Shown here: in pieces, positions 1 through 6,024 of the stretch | Position numbering within the stretch: the stretch's first letter is position 1 | How the letters are laid out: each line of letters starts with the position of its first letter | Assembly: GCA_031255275.1 (NCBI GenBank) | Contig: JAIRSV010000172.1 | Coordinates: 1 to 8,783 of the forward strand | DNA length: 8,783 bases | From: Proteiniphilum sp. | GTDB taxonomy: Bacteria; Bacteroidota; Bacteroidia; Bacteroidales; Dysgonomonadaceae | Direction of reading: 5' to 3' | Notes under the pieces: generated by a model | The model's database searches: none | Told to the model about the DNA's origin: nothing | The model's input: the letters and a program-made list of their open reading frames with translations, nothing else | Program-made: the position numbers and the translations under genes

Positions 1-651
1 ACATACACGCCCGCCATGCTGGGCATCGAGCCGCAGTATAACACGTACAAAATCGCTTGCGACGACGAAACCTTGGCGCTCGACATCATCGTGAAAAGCG
101 AACTGACAGCCGAAATCGGCCGTCAGGACACGGTACGCGACTCAATCTTCCGCGGCTTCTCCGACGCCGTGAAGTCCGCCGTCCGTCACTTCGACCCGGC
201 CAAGCGCAAAGCCGCCGCCAAAGTCGAAAACGTACTGGATCACTACGGCAACATCTCCGCCCGCACGCTCGACGACGAGACGGCCGCCATCGACGACCTC
301 ATCCGCGAACTGCACACCGCCGCCAACTCCCCCCTGGTCGATCTGCTCGGGCTGACGGACTGGCTCACGCAACTGCAGACGGAAAACGACGCCCTGAAGG
401 CGCTGATGCAGGAACGTTATGCCGAAGTAGCAGGCCGTCCCGCCGTGCGGATGAAGAGCGCCCGCAAGGCAACAGACATCGCCTTCCGCGCACTGCTGAA
501 CATGGTCGACGCCCTCGTGCTGGTGAAGGGCGAAGCCGATTACACCGCCTTCATCGCCGACATCAACGCCGTCTCCAAGCGTTATCGCGACATCCTGGCG
601 CAGCAGGCAGGCGCCAGAAAACCGAAAGACGGCGAAAAGGAGGAGCAGTGA
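1..651 (+). CDS. DUF6261 family protein, 5'-truncated by the window edge
   Basis: The reading frame is open to the first base (residues TYTPA precede the first Met at position 16), so the true start probably lies upstream and the N-terminus is missing. The visible part, about 215 residues, matches my memory of the Bacteroidales DUF6261 family. It has an LGI segment near the front, an RD..FRGF motif followed by a lysine/histidine helix (KSAVRHFDP), an AA-rich helix ending in the DHYGNI segment, then LTDWLTQLQTEN, LMQERYAE and a C-terminal FIADIN..SKRY helix. It looks almost wholly alpha-helical, with no signal peptide or membrane segment. The C-terminal tail is charged (KPKDGEKEEQ). No biochemical role is known to me. 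The gene ends opposite a convergent exonuclease gene and shares a hairpin terminator with it. Family assignment is by remembered motif pattern, not by search. Confidence 0.8.
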   Translation, partial: TYTPAMLGIEPQYNTYKIACDDETLALDIIVKSELTAEIGRQDTVRDSIFRGFSDAVKSAVRHFDPAKRKAAAKVENVLDHYGNISARTLDDETAAIDDLIRELHTAANSPLVDLLGLTDWLTQLQTENDALKALMQERYAEVAGRPAVRMKSARKATDIAFRALLNMVDALVLVKGEADYTAFIADINAVSKRYRDILAQQAGARKPKDGEKEEQ

Positions 652-684
652 AAAAACACCACCCCCCCTCCGCCGAAGAGAAAA

Positions 685-720
685 GGGAGCCTGCCGACCG
701 TCGGCAGGCTCCCTTCATTT
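685..720. terminator. bidirectional intrinsic terminator between convergent genes
   Basis: A perfect 13-bp inverted repeat (685-697 with 701-713) encloses a 3-base loop, CCG. On the + strand it is followed by TTCATTTT. On the - strand the stem is followed by TTTTCTCTT. It lies between the stop of the DUF6261 gene (651) and the stop of the convergent exonuclease gene (721), so it can end transcription from both sides. Confidence 0.85.
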
Positions 721-1233
721 TCACAGAATCCGGATCGCGATAGCCGCACACGCCTCCGCGTCCGCCAGCGCATGATGATGATCAACCGGATCATAACCGC
801 AATGCCGGGCAACCGTATGCAGCCGGTGATCGGGCAACCCCTTCCCGAACACGCGACGCGACGCACGACAGGTACAGTGAAATTCATAATCCGGATAATC
901 CATCCCATACACCCGGAACACGGCACGCAGACACCTCTCGTCAAAAGAACTGTTGTGCGCCGCCAGCGGCAAGCCCGCTATCCGCGGCGCGACCTCTGCC
1001 CAGACCTGCGGAAAGGACGCCGCCCCCGCAGTATCCGCAACAGAAAGTCCGTGCACACGCATATTCAGGTACGAATACCACTCCGGCACAGGACGGATAA
1101 GGCGATAAAACCTCTCCGCCATCACCCCGTCGCGGACGATTACCACGCCCACACTGCAAACACTTGAAGGATTTCCGTTCGCCGTCTCAAAATCAATAGC
1201 AGCAAAATCCGACAGTCTCCCCCCTCCATTCAT
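721..1233 (-). CDS. DEDDh-family 3'-5' exonuclease (DnaQ/epsilon-like)
   Basis: A 170-residue, single-domain exonuclease of the RNase T/DnaQ fold. All the catalytic residues expected of the DEDDh class are visible: D14 and E16 in DFET (Exo I), D98 in the HNSSFDE segment (Exo II), and H153 with D158 in HHALADAEA (Exo III, H-x4-D). The family removes nucleotides from 3' ends of DNA or RNA using two metal ions. This short form lacks polymerase-binding or other extra domains, so its substrate cannot be told. Many Bacteroidales carry such stand-alone proteins annotated as exonuclease or 'DNA polymerase III subunit epsilon'; there is no evidence here that it is the replicative proofreading subunit. 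The start is chosen because the DFET motif normally lies within about 15 residues of the N-terminus. No Shine-Dalgarno is seen. It lies 112 bases downstream of the same-strand lipoprotein gene with no clear terminator between them, so co-transcription is possible. Confidence 0.92.
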   Translation of the reverse strand: MNGGGRLSDFAAIDFETANGNPSSVCSVGVVIVRDGVMAERFYRLIRPVPEWYSYLNMRVHGLSVADTAGAASFPQVWAEVAPRIAGLPLAAHNSSFDERCLRAVFRVYGMDYPDYEFHCTCRASRRVFGKGLPDHRLHTVARHCGYDPVDHHHALADAEACAAIAIRIL

Positions 1234-1345
1234 CAGTACAACAAAATATTCAGTGAAACATACAACAATAAACTACAGAAACAGCCACATCCGCCGGCAG
1301 ACGGCAGAAGCAGCGCCGCGACCAAAGTTCCCACACCGCAAACCC

Positions 1346-1945
1346 TCACATCAACCCGGGCAACTCCCCCTGCTCAAACATAATCACGGGAGAATCCACC
1401 ACCACCTCCCGAAAAAGCCGGACCGTCACACTGTCCATCACCGTCAGCAAGACCCTCACCCGGTTCACCGTCACATCGGGAAAAGCACCCGCAAAACGGC
1501 GCATCAGCAAATGATCCTCAGCCACATCACCATCCGCCAGAAAAACCTCAATACTGTCCGACACCCGCAACATCCGCCCATAAGAATACGCCACAGACTC
1601 CACCACAAAATCCTCCGTACCAAGAATCCCCGCCAGACGCACCCTCTCCGCCGCCCCGTCACCGGTCACCGCCACCACCAGCCGGCCGTCATCACCGACA
1701 AAAGCCCCGCCATAAAAATCAGGATACAGACCGGGATCCATCTCCCGCACCCTCCAGTCATCAGCAAAAGAAGCCATCAGCCGCTCATACAACACCCCGG
1801 CCAGCCCCTCCGGCAGCACACCCGCATCATCAACCCCGGCAGCAGACAGCGCAACACCCGTCCCGTCGCCCCCCCTGTACATCCGGCCACACGAAGCCAC
1901 CGCGAAAAAAACAAGAAAAACAAATATACCACACCACCTCATCAT
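1346..1945 (-). CDS. predicted lipoprotein resembling a trypsin-like protease pro-region, without protease domain
   Basis: The frame is open from 1990, but I place the start at 1945 (or 1942, an adjacent ATG). That gives a proper lipoprotein signal peptide: a short basic start, a hydrophobic stretch at residues 6-17 and the lipobox VASC with Cys19. The mature part is about 180 residues and acidic. Two segments recall the pro-regions that precede S1 (trypsin-like) serine protease domains in Bacteroides proteins and the alpha-lytic protease propeptide. They are a 'YPDFYGGAFV..DGRLVVAVTGD' segment (residues 74-96) and an 'NRVRVLLTVMDSVTVRLF' segment continuing to VVVDSPVIMFE (residues 161-191). 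In the protease precursors I recall, a GxGSSG/chymotrypsin-like domain follows the second segment. Here the protein ends eight residues later (GELPGLM is the tail). The role is unknown; it could be a free-standing inhibitor or chaperone-like prodomain, or simply a shared fold. The ORF and lipoprotein calls are firm, but the prodomain similarity is from memory. Confidence 0.75.
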   Translation of the reverse strand: MMRWCGIFVFLVFFAVASCGRMYRGGDGTGVALSAAGVDDAGVLPEGLAGVLYERLMASFADDWRVREMDPGLYPDFYGGAFVGDDGRLVVAVTGDGAAERVRLAGILGTEDFVVESVAYSYGRMLRVSDSIEVFLADGDVAEDHLLMRRFAGAFPDVTVNRVRVLLTVMDSVTVRLFREVVVDSPVIMFEQGELPGLM

Positions 1946-2084
1946 AATACATTCAAGTTGTGAAATGAAAATTAAAAATATAAGCCACACTAATTAAAGC
2001 ATATAACAGCCCCAAAAACAAATTGTTTCATACCGGTTCAGGAAATTTAAATGTTTTTCATAACCCGCACGACCGGGATTTATG

Positions 2085-2092
2085 TAAATTTG
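2085..2092 (+). promoter_or_regulatory. Bacteroidetes -7 promoter element upstream of the DUF4382 gene
   Basis: TAAATTTG matches the Bacteroidetes sigma-ABfr -7 consensus TAnnTTTG at every fixed base. It lies 31 bases before the ATG at 2124, giving a short leader. The -33 element is poor: only a T-run (TTTTTC, 2054-2059) a few bases too far upstream. Confidence 0.55.
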
Positions 2093-2123
2093 CCACCCTG
2101 TACATTCAGTTAAAAAAGACAAT

Positions 2124-2957
2124 ATGCCCATCAAGCTTATTCGATACATCCTGCCCGCCCTCCTCATCCTCACAGTGGAATCCTGCAGCGGCGACGACCC
2201 CAGCGTCAACGCCTCCCGCCTGCGCCTCAAACTGACGGACGCCCCCTCAACGGTAATAAAAGAATTTCACGCAGACATCCGCGAAATATCCGTCTTCCTG
2301 ACCGACACCACCGGTCAATCAGGAGAATGGCACCCCCTCCGTTTCAGCGGAAAGAAATACGACATACTGAAGCTCCGGAACGGAAGAACAGTACAGATAG
2401 TCGACCAGTACATCCCCGCAGGCACCGAACTGCGACAAATCCGGCTGAAGTTCGGAAACGAAAGCTACCTGAAAACCAATACCGACTCCACCATCCCCCT
2501 GCACATCCCCCCCGCACTGCAGGACGGCGCCGTGATCGACGCCGTGAAAATGGAACTGCGCCTCAACACAATCTCCAGCATGATCATCGACCTCAACGCC
2601 GCCCACTCCGTGTGGAAAGACGCAAACGGCAACAATTACCTCTACCCCGCAGCACGCGCCTTCCCCGAAACCCACGGCGGCAAACTGCGAGGATACGTAG
2701 CCCCCCTCGAAGCCAACCCCCTCGTCGCCCTCATACAGGCCGGCGACACCCTTTTCGCCACCCCCGAAAAAGAAACCACAGACGCCCAGATGGCCATGTT
2801 CCAGTTCATCGGCCTGCAAGAAGGAGAATGGAAAGTCTACATGAAAGCCGAACCCGGATCCGGCTATCGCGACACAGTCATCACCACCAGCGTCGAAACC
2901 GGGAAGACCGTCGAAATGACCCCCAAACCCATGCGGTTAAGACTCGTTACCGAATAA
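2124..2957 (+). CDS. DUF4382 domain-containing lipoprotein
   Basis: A 277-residue exported lipoprotein. Residues 1-20 form a signal peptide ending in VESC (Cys21). The -2 glutamate is unusual for a lipobox, but Ser at -1 and Cys are right. The residues after the cysteine (CSGDD) are acidic, resembling the export signals that send Bacteroidetes lipoproteins to the cell surface. Residues about 32-175 fit DUF4382: an opening RLKLTDAPS strand, a long DIREISVFLTD strand, a Trp at 69, the YDILKLRNG segment, PAGTELRQIRLKFG, and the IIDLNAAHSV segment. Residues about 187-266 look like a second beta-sandwich of the carboxypeptidase-regulatory type, with a GKLRGYV strand, FIGLQEGEWKVYMKAEP and ETGKTVEM. 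Both domains are thought to be structural or binding; no enzyme residues are apparent. The gene stands alone, divergent from the prodomain-like lipoprotein, with its own -7 element. Codons are extremely C-rich. Confidence 0.88.
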   Translation: MPIKLIRYILPALLILTVESCSGDDPSVNASRLRLKLTDAPSTVIKEFHADIREISVFLTDTTGQSGEWHPLRFSGKKYDILKLRNGRTVQIVDQYIPAGTELRQIRLKFGNESYLKTNTDSTIPLHIPPALQDGAVIDAVKMELRLNTISSMIIDLNAAHSVWKDANGNNYLYPAARAFPETHGGKLRGYVAPLEANPLVALIQAGDTLFATPEKETTDAQMAMFQFIGLQEGEWKVYMKAEPGSGYRDTVITTSVETGKTVEMTPKPMRLRLVTE

Positions 2958-3008
2958 CGATTTAATTTATTTTCACACGCACAGAGACGCAATCATACGC
3001 ATCTTTAT

Positions 3009-3016
3009 TATCTTTG
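3009..3016 (+). promoter_or_regulatory. Bacteroidetes -7 promoter element upstream of the SPOR gene
   Basis: TATCTTTG is a perfect TAnnTTTG match, 48 bases before the ATG at 3065. No convincing TTTG-type -33 element is seen at the expected 19-21 base spacing, so this rests on the -7 box and its position alone. Confidence 0.55.
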
Positions 3017-3064
3017 TCACAGGATTCCGTCAAAATGTAAACGAATTAATAAACAGAGACAGGC

Positions 3065-3577
3065 ATGAAGAAATTCCATTATGCATTGGTTTTAATACCC
3101 CTGCTGCTCGCAGGGACATCATGTAAGCCAAGACAAAGCGCTTACAAGCAAGTGTACGAAGCCGCCAAAGAGAGAGAAGTGCAGCAAACCGTATCCCAGC
3201 CCACTACAGTAATAAAGGAAGCCAGCCCCCTCCCCCCGATGGAAGTCTCCGTAAGAAGAGAAAAGGTAGAACCGGTTTACCCCGGCGATGCCGCAGGGCT
3301 GAAAAGATTCAACGTCGTCATCGCCTCACTGAGCGTGAAACTGAACGCAGAATCATTAAAAAACCGCATGGAAAGCGAAGGACATCCGGTAATTTTGGCC
3401 CAGAACGAACAGGGCATGTTTCGCGTAATCGTAGCCAGCTACGACTACAAGGCACAAGCCGCCGCCCGTCGCGACGAAATATACCGTATCTATTCCGCCA
3501 AAGGAAATACCGACTATCTGAAAAGAACCTATGGAGTACCTTTCAACGATCTTTGGATTCTGGAAAGAGCCTACTGA
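3065..3577 (+). CDS. SPOR domain-containing lipoprotein
   Basis: A 170-residue predicted lipoprotein. The signal peptide has basic residues at 2-3, a hydrophobic core (6-16) and the lipobox GTSC with Cys20. Residues 21-78 are a polar linker, probably disordered and rich in E, Q, P and V. Residues about 80-145 match a SPOR domain: an RFNVVIASL strand, the SLKNRMESEGHPVILAQ helix-strand, FRVIVASYDY, and an AAARRDEIYRIY helix. The C-terminus DLWILER is the usual closing strand in Bacteroidales SPOR proteins. SPOR domains bind denuded septal peptidoglycan glycans, so the likely role is at the cell wall or division site, anchored in a membrane by lipid. It has its own -7 element and a strong terminator, so it seems to be transcribed alone. 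Confidence 0.92.
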   Translation: MKKFHYALVLIPLLLAGTSCKPRQSAYKQVYEAAKEREVQQTVSQPTTVIKEASPLPPMEVSVRREKVEPVYPGDAAGLKRFNVVIASLSVKLNAESLKNRMESEGHPVILAQNEQGMFRVIVASYDYKAQAAARRDEIYRIYSAKGNTDYLKRTYGVPFNDLWILERAY

Positions 3578-3633
3578 CAGTCACACATCAGACACCGGAC
3601 ACACACACCGGCTTTTCATTCACGTATAAACCG

Positions 3634-3671
3634 AAAGCTACCCGTTTCACGGAACGCGGTAGCTTTTTTTT
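3634..3671 (+). terminator. intrinsic terminator after the SPOR gene
   Basis: AAAGCTACC (3634-3642) pairs with GGTAGCTTT (3658-3666). The inner part pairs further, CGTTT (3643-3647) with GGACG-like bases 3652-3656 around a CACG loop, with one bulged C at 3657. Eight T residues run from 3664 to 3671. This is a textbook Rho-independent terminator. It ends only 14 bases before the next gene's ATG. Confidence 0.9.
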
Positions 3672-3685
3672 GGCAATATCCCCGC

Positions 3686-4444
3686 ATGAAAGTAAAATTC
3701 CTGGGCACCGGCACCTCCACCGGCATACCGCGCATCGGCTGCACCTGTCAGGTATGCCATTCCCCCGATACGCGAGACAAGCGACTCCGCTCCTCCGTAA
3801 GGATAGAAGTCGACGGCAAAATCCTGCTGATAGACTGTTCGCCCGACTTCAGGCAACAGGCACTCACCCTCCCGTTCGGGAAAATCGACGCAGTACTCTT
3901 CACCCACGAACACTATGACCACGTGGGCGGAATAGACGACCTGCGGCCATACTCCATCTTCGGCCCGGTAGACCTCTATATGGAAGAGCGCCTGGAAACC
4001 GTTCTCAGAGAAAAGCTGTCATACTGCTTCACAAAATACAGGTACGGAGGAGTCCCCAACCTGACCGTCAGACAGATCAGCGCCGACAGAGACTTCCGGA
4101 TAGGAACGGTAACGGTAACGCCCATCCGGGTAATGCACTGCCGGCTGCCCATCCTGGGCTTCCGCATCCGGAACTTCGCCTACCTGACCGATGTAAAGAC
4201 GGTAGAGGAAACGGAACTGAAGAAACTGGAAGGCGTGGATACGCTCGTCATCAGCGCGCTCAGGAAAACGGAACATATATCGCACCAGACGCTGGAGGAG
4301 GCACTGAAGATAATAGACCGCGTGAAACCGGGAATCGCCTATCTGACGCACATGAGTCATGAAATCGGTTTGCACGCGCAGATGGAGCGGGAACTTCCGC
4401 CCCGCGTTTTCCCGGCGTACGACGGCCTGGAAGTACCGGTTTGA
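3686..4444 (+). CDS. MBL-fold metallo-hydrolase, PhnP-like
   Basis: A 252-residue cytoplasmic metallo-beta-lactamase-fold hydrolase. The metal site is complete: HEHYDH at 74-79, H151, the bridging D169 in YLTD, and H222 in LTHMSH. H200 may also contribute. The N-terminus begins with the classic FLGTGTSTGIP strand, followed by Cys19, Cys21 and Cys24 (GCTCQVC). The same spacing holds a structural zinc in E. coli PhnP, a phosphoribosyl 1,2-cyclic phosphodiesterase. H225 or H230 near the C-terminus could be the fourth ligand. Bacteroidales have no C-P lyase operon as a rule and none is visible here, so the substrate may be another cyclic phosphodiester. I therefore do not assign phnP. The start is fixed by FLGTGTS, which normally follows MKV/MKI directly. 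There is no Shine-Dalgarno. The ATG lies 14 bases behind the preceding terminator, and its promoter is not obvious. Confidence 0.93.
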   Translation: MKVKFLGTGTSTGIPRIGCTCQVCHSPDTRDKRLRSSVRIEVDGKILLIDCSPDFRQQALTLPFGKIDAVLFTHEHYDHVGGIDDLRPYSIFGPVDLYMEERLETVLREKLSYCFTKYRYGGVPNLTVRQISADRDFRIGTVTVTPIRVMHCRLPILGFRIRNFAYLTDVKTVEETELKKLEGVDTLVISALRKTEHISHQTLEEALKIIDRVKPGIAYLTHMSHEIGLHAQMERELPPRVFPAYDGLEVPV

Positions 4445-4446
4445 AC

Positions 4447-4474
4447 AGGCCGTCCGGCGGCTTTGTATTTTTTA
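4447..4474 (+). terminator. possible weak terminator after the MBL gene
   Basis: A short GC-rich hairpin, AGGCCG (4447-4452) with CGGCTT (4458-4463, including one G-T pair) and loop TCCGG, is followed by TTTGTATTTTTT. It lies just after the stop codon. The stem is short, so it is less certain than the other terminators in the window. Confidence 0.45.
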
Positions 4475-4612
4475 ACCCGACCAGGTGCAGCGTTTTCTTT
4501 CCATACACATCTTTAGAGCATAACATCTGCTGTTTTTTGCGCATCAAAAGGGCAATACGGCAGACTTCGGTTAAACTTTCCCGGAGTTTTCCAGTCACAA
4601 AAAGAGATAAAT

Positions 4613-4620
4613 TAAATTTA
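4613..4620 (+). promoter_or_regulatory. imperfect -7 element upstream of the repeat-protein operon
   Basis: TAAATTTA matches TAnnTTTG at all fixed bases but the last. It lies in an A/T-rich stretch 31 bases before the ATG at 4652. A GTTTTC at 4586-4591 could be a loose -33 element with slightly long spacing. This is the best candidate in the 207-base gap. Confidence 0.35.
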
Positions 4621-4637
4621 TAAACAAATTATACAGA

Positions 4638-4644
4638 GAGGGAG
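4638..4644 (+). promoter_or_regulatory. Shine-Dalgarno-like ribosome binding site
   Basis: GAGGGAG, with GGAG ending 7 bases before the ATG at 4652, is a good match to the anti-Shine-Dalgarno sequence at proper spacing. No comparable site precedes the other genes here, as expected for Bacteroidetes, so this one is unusual. It supports 4652 as the start. Confidence 0.55.
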
Positions 4645-4651
4645 AAACATT

Positions 4652-5995
4652 ATGAAGACTATAAAAAACTTGTTTACGGTTTTGCTGACAGTCATGCCAC
4701 TGTTCGGTTTCGCCCAGGAATGGGATGATATTTATGCCGATCCTGTACGGAAGGAACCTGCAAAGACTCAGCGAAAAACCGGAGAGCCGCAGAAGAAAGT
4801 AGTAATCGTGCAGGGCGATGCGTCAAGCATGGCGATAACGGCTAACGGCAGAGATGTCGACGAATACAATCGTCGCGGCAGCAGTAACGGTTCAGCGGAT
4901 GATACCGTCAACGGACAGGAGCAGGACAGTTACGGAGAATTTACGTATACCGACCGGATCGTCCGGTTTCATGACCCGGAGTCGAGCATCAAGATCACGG
5001 GTGCGGATGAGGTGATTGTCTATGTGGGCGACGACCTCTATGAAAATTATAACAACAGAGGCGCCCATACGGATATATACTTCGGCATGGGGTGGGGATC
5101 TCCTTACGGTTACTATCCGTGGTATGATCCCTGGTATGACCCGTGGTACGGCGGCGGCTGGTATGGCCGGCACAATCCCTGGTACTGGGGCGGATACAAC
5201 TCCTGGTATTACGGCGGATGGCATTCCCCGTGGTATTACGGTGGCTGGTACGATCCCTGGTATTACGGCGGATACTGGGGTGGGGGCTACTCTCACGGTT
5301 TCCATGACGGGTATTACAGCAGCCTGACCCATAACCGTTCCGGAAGAAGTTCGGGAAACTACCGGGGAAGTTCCGTCAACAACAGATACAGCGCATCATC
5401 CGGGACAAACTTTTCTTCCGGCAGGAGTTCGTCGGGAGGCAGTGGCCGCAGCGCCGTGTCGGGAAGAAGTACGGGTACCGCTTCCACAAGAAGCGCCGTA
5501 TCGGGGAGAAGCAGTTCATCTTCCGTGAGCGGAAGAGGCGCGTCCACCACATCCAGAACCAGGATCGTCGATAACTCCGGCAGAGTGTACGACTCCAGGA
5601 ACGGACAGGCTGTCGACCGTTCCGCCTCGCGGTCAGGCACAAGCGCAAGCTCAAGCAGCCGGAGCACCCAGTCGTCTACCCGTTCGTCGGACGTAAACAG
5701 CAGTTCATCGAGGACTTACGAGAGAAGTACAGCCACTTCTTCAAGAAACAGCTCAGCCACCCAAAGGAGTTCCTCCACATCGTCTTCGTCTTCCGGACGG
5801 AGCAGCAGTTCAACTCCGACGAGAAGCAGCTCCTCAACCGGAAGCTCTTCTTCCACTTACTCTTCGCCCAGCCGGAGCAGTTCAAGTTCCTCATCCGGTT
5901 CCACCAGAAGCAGCGGGAGCAGCAGTAGCGGCAGCAGCGGACGCAGTTCCGGCGGTAGCAGCGGGGGAGGACGTTCAAGCAGCGGACGCAGGTAA
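4652..5995 (+). CDS. exported Trp/Tyr/Gly-repeat and Ser/Arg-rich protein of unknown function
   Basis: A 447-residue protein with a Sec signal peptide (residues 1-21; probable cleavage before Gln22 in GFAQEW). Residues 23-142 are ordinary in composition, with mixed beta character (KKVVIVQGD, IKITGADEVIVYVGDD). Residues 143-222 are dominated by Trp, Tyr, Gly, Pro and Asp in WYDP and WYYGG repeats. Residues 224-447 are almost wholly Ser, Arg, Gly and Thr, likely disordered, interrupted only by a less simple stretch around 304-323 (RIVDNSGRVYDSRNGQAVDR). No enzymatic motif is seen. The next gene, an OmpP1/FadL barrel, starts 29 bases after the stop, so the two form an operon and probably act together at the outer membrane or cell surface. 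I do not recognise a named family. The Arg-rich, basic tail could bind nucleic acid, acidic polysaccharide or LPS, but that is a guess. Confidence 0.88.
   Translation: MKTIKNLFTVLLTVMPLFGFAQEWDDIYADPVRKEPAKTQRKTGEPQKKVVIVQGDASSMAITANGRDVDEYNRRGSSNGSADDTVNGQEQDSYGEFTYTDRIVRFHDPESSIKITGADEVIVYVGDDLYENYNNRGAHTDIYFGMGWGSPYGYYPWYDPWYDPWYGGGWYGRHNPWYWGGYNSWYYGGWHSPWYYGGWYDPWYYGGYWGGGYSHGFHDGYYSSLTHNRSGRSSGNYRGSSVNNRYSASSGTNFSSGRSSSGGSGRSAVSGRSTGTASTRSAVSGRSSSSSVSGRGASTTSRTRIVDNSGRVYDSRNGQAVDRSASRSGTSASSSSRSTQSSTRSSDVNSSSSRTYERSTATSSRNSSATQRSSSTSSSSSGRSSSSTPTRSSSSTGSSSSTYSSPSRSSSSSSSGSTRSSGSSSSGSSGRSSGGSSGGGRSSSGRR
5120..5143 (+). repeat. 12-bp tandem repeat, two copies, coding WYDP
   Basis: TGGTATGATCCC (5120-5131) is followed directly by TGGTATGACCCG (5132-5143), each encoding Trp-Tyr-Asp-Pro. 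It is in frame inside the Trp/Tyr-rich block of the exported repeat protein, and the next TGGTAC (5144) continues the pattern. Confidence 0.8.
5204..5284 (+). repeat. 27-bp tandem repeat, three copies, coding WYYGG units
   Basis: The string TGGTATTACGG starts at 5204, 5231 and 5258, exactly 27 bases apart. The units encode WYYGGWHSP, WYYGGWYDP and a more divergent WYYGGYWGG. A 24-base related unit (5180-5203, WYWGGYNS) precedes them. The frame is kept throughout, so the array can grow or shrink without breaking the gene. Confidence 0.85.
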
Positions 5996-6024
5996 ATAAA
6001 ATGGAAATTAAATACTCAATCATT

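Noticed and set aside
57..743. A 228-residue + strand ORF overlapping the DUF6261 gene
   Set aside because: It is Arg/His/Pro-rich shadow sequence of a GC-rich coding region and runs straight through the hairpin terminator; the DUF6261 frame explains the region.
1253..1963. A 236-residue + strand ORF antisense to the prodomain-like lipoprotein
   Set aside because: Its product is a His/Pro/Arg/Thr monotone typical of the antisense of C-rich DNA. The - strand frame has a signal peptide, lipobox and family-like motifs.
2327..2965. A 212-residue + strand ORF overlapping the DUF4382 gene in another frame
   Set aside because: It is Arg/Pro/His-rich, with no fold-like pattern, while the DUF4382 frame has clear domain structure.
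5120..5284. Regularly spaced repeats that could suggest a CRISPR array
   Set aside because: The 27-base units abut without unique spacers and are coding repeats within an exported protein; no cas gene is present.
4892..5332. A 146-residue - strand ORF and a 103-residue + strand ORF made of Ile/Pro/Val/Ala or Gly/Ile/Thr repeats
   Set aside because: They arise because the WYDP/WYYGG nucleotide repeats keep all frames open; the signal-peptide-bearing frame is the real gene.
6001..6024. The upstream ATG at 6001 as start of the barrel gene
   Set aside because: It would put eight residues (MEIKYSII) before MKK and spoil the signal peptide; it lies only 5 bases behind the preceding stop.
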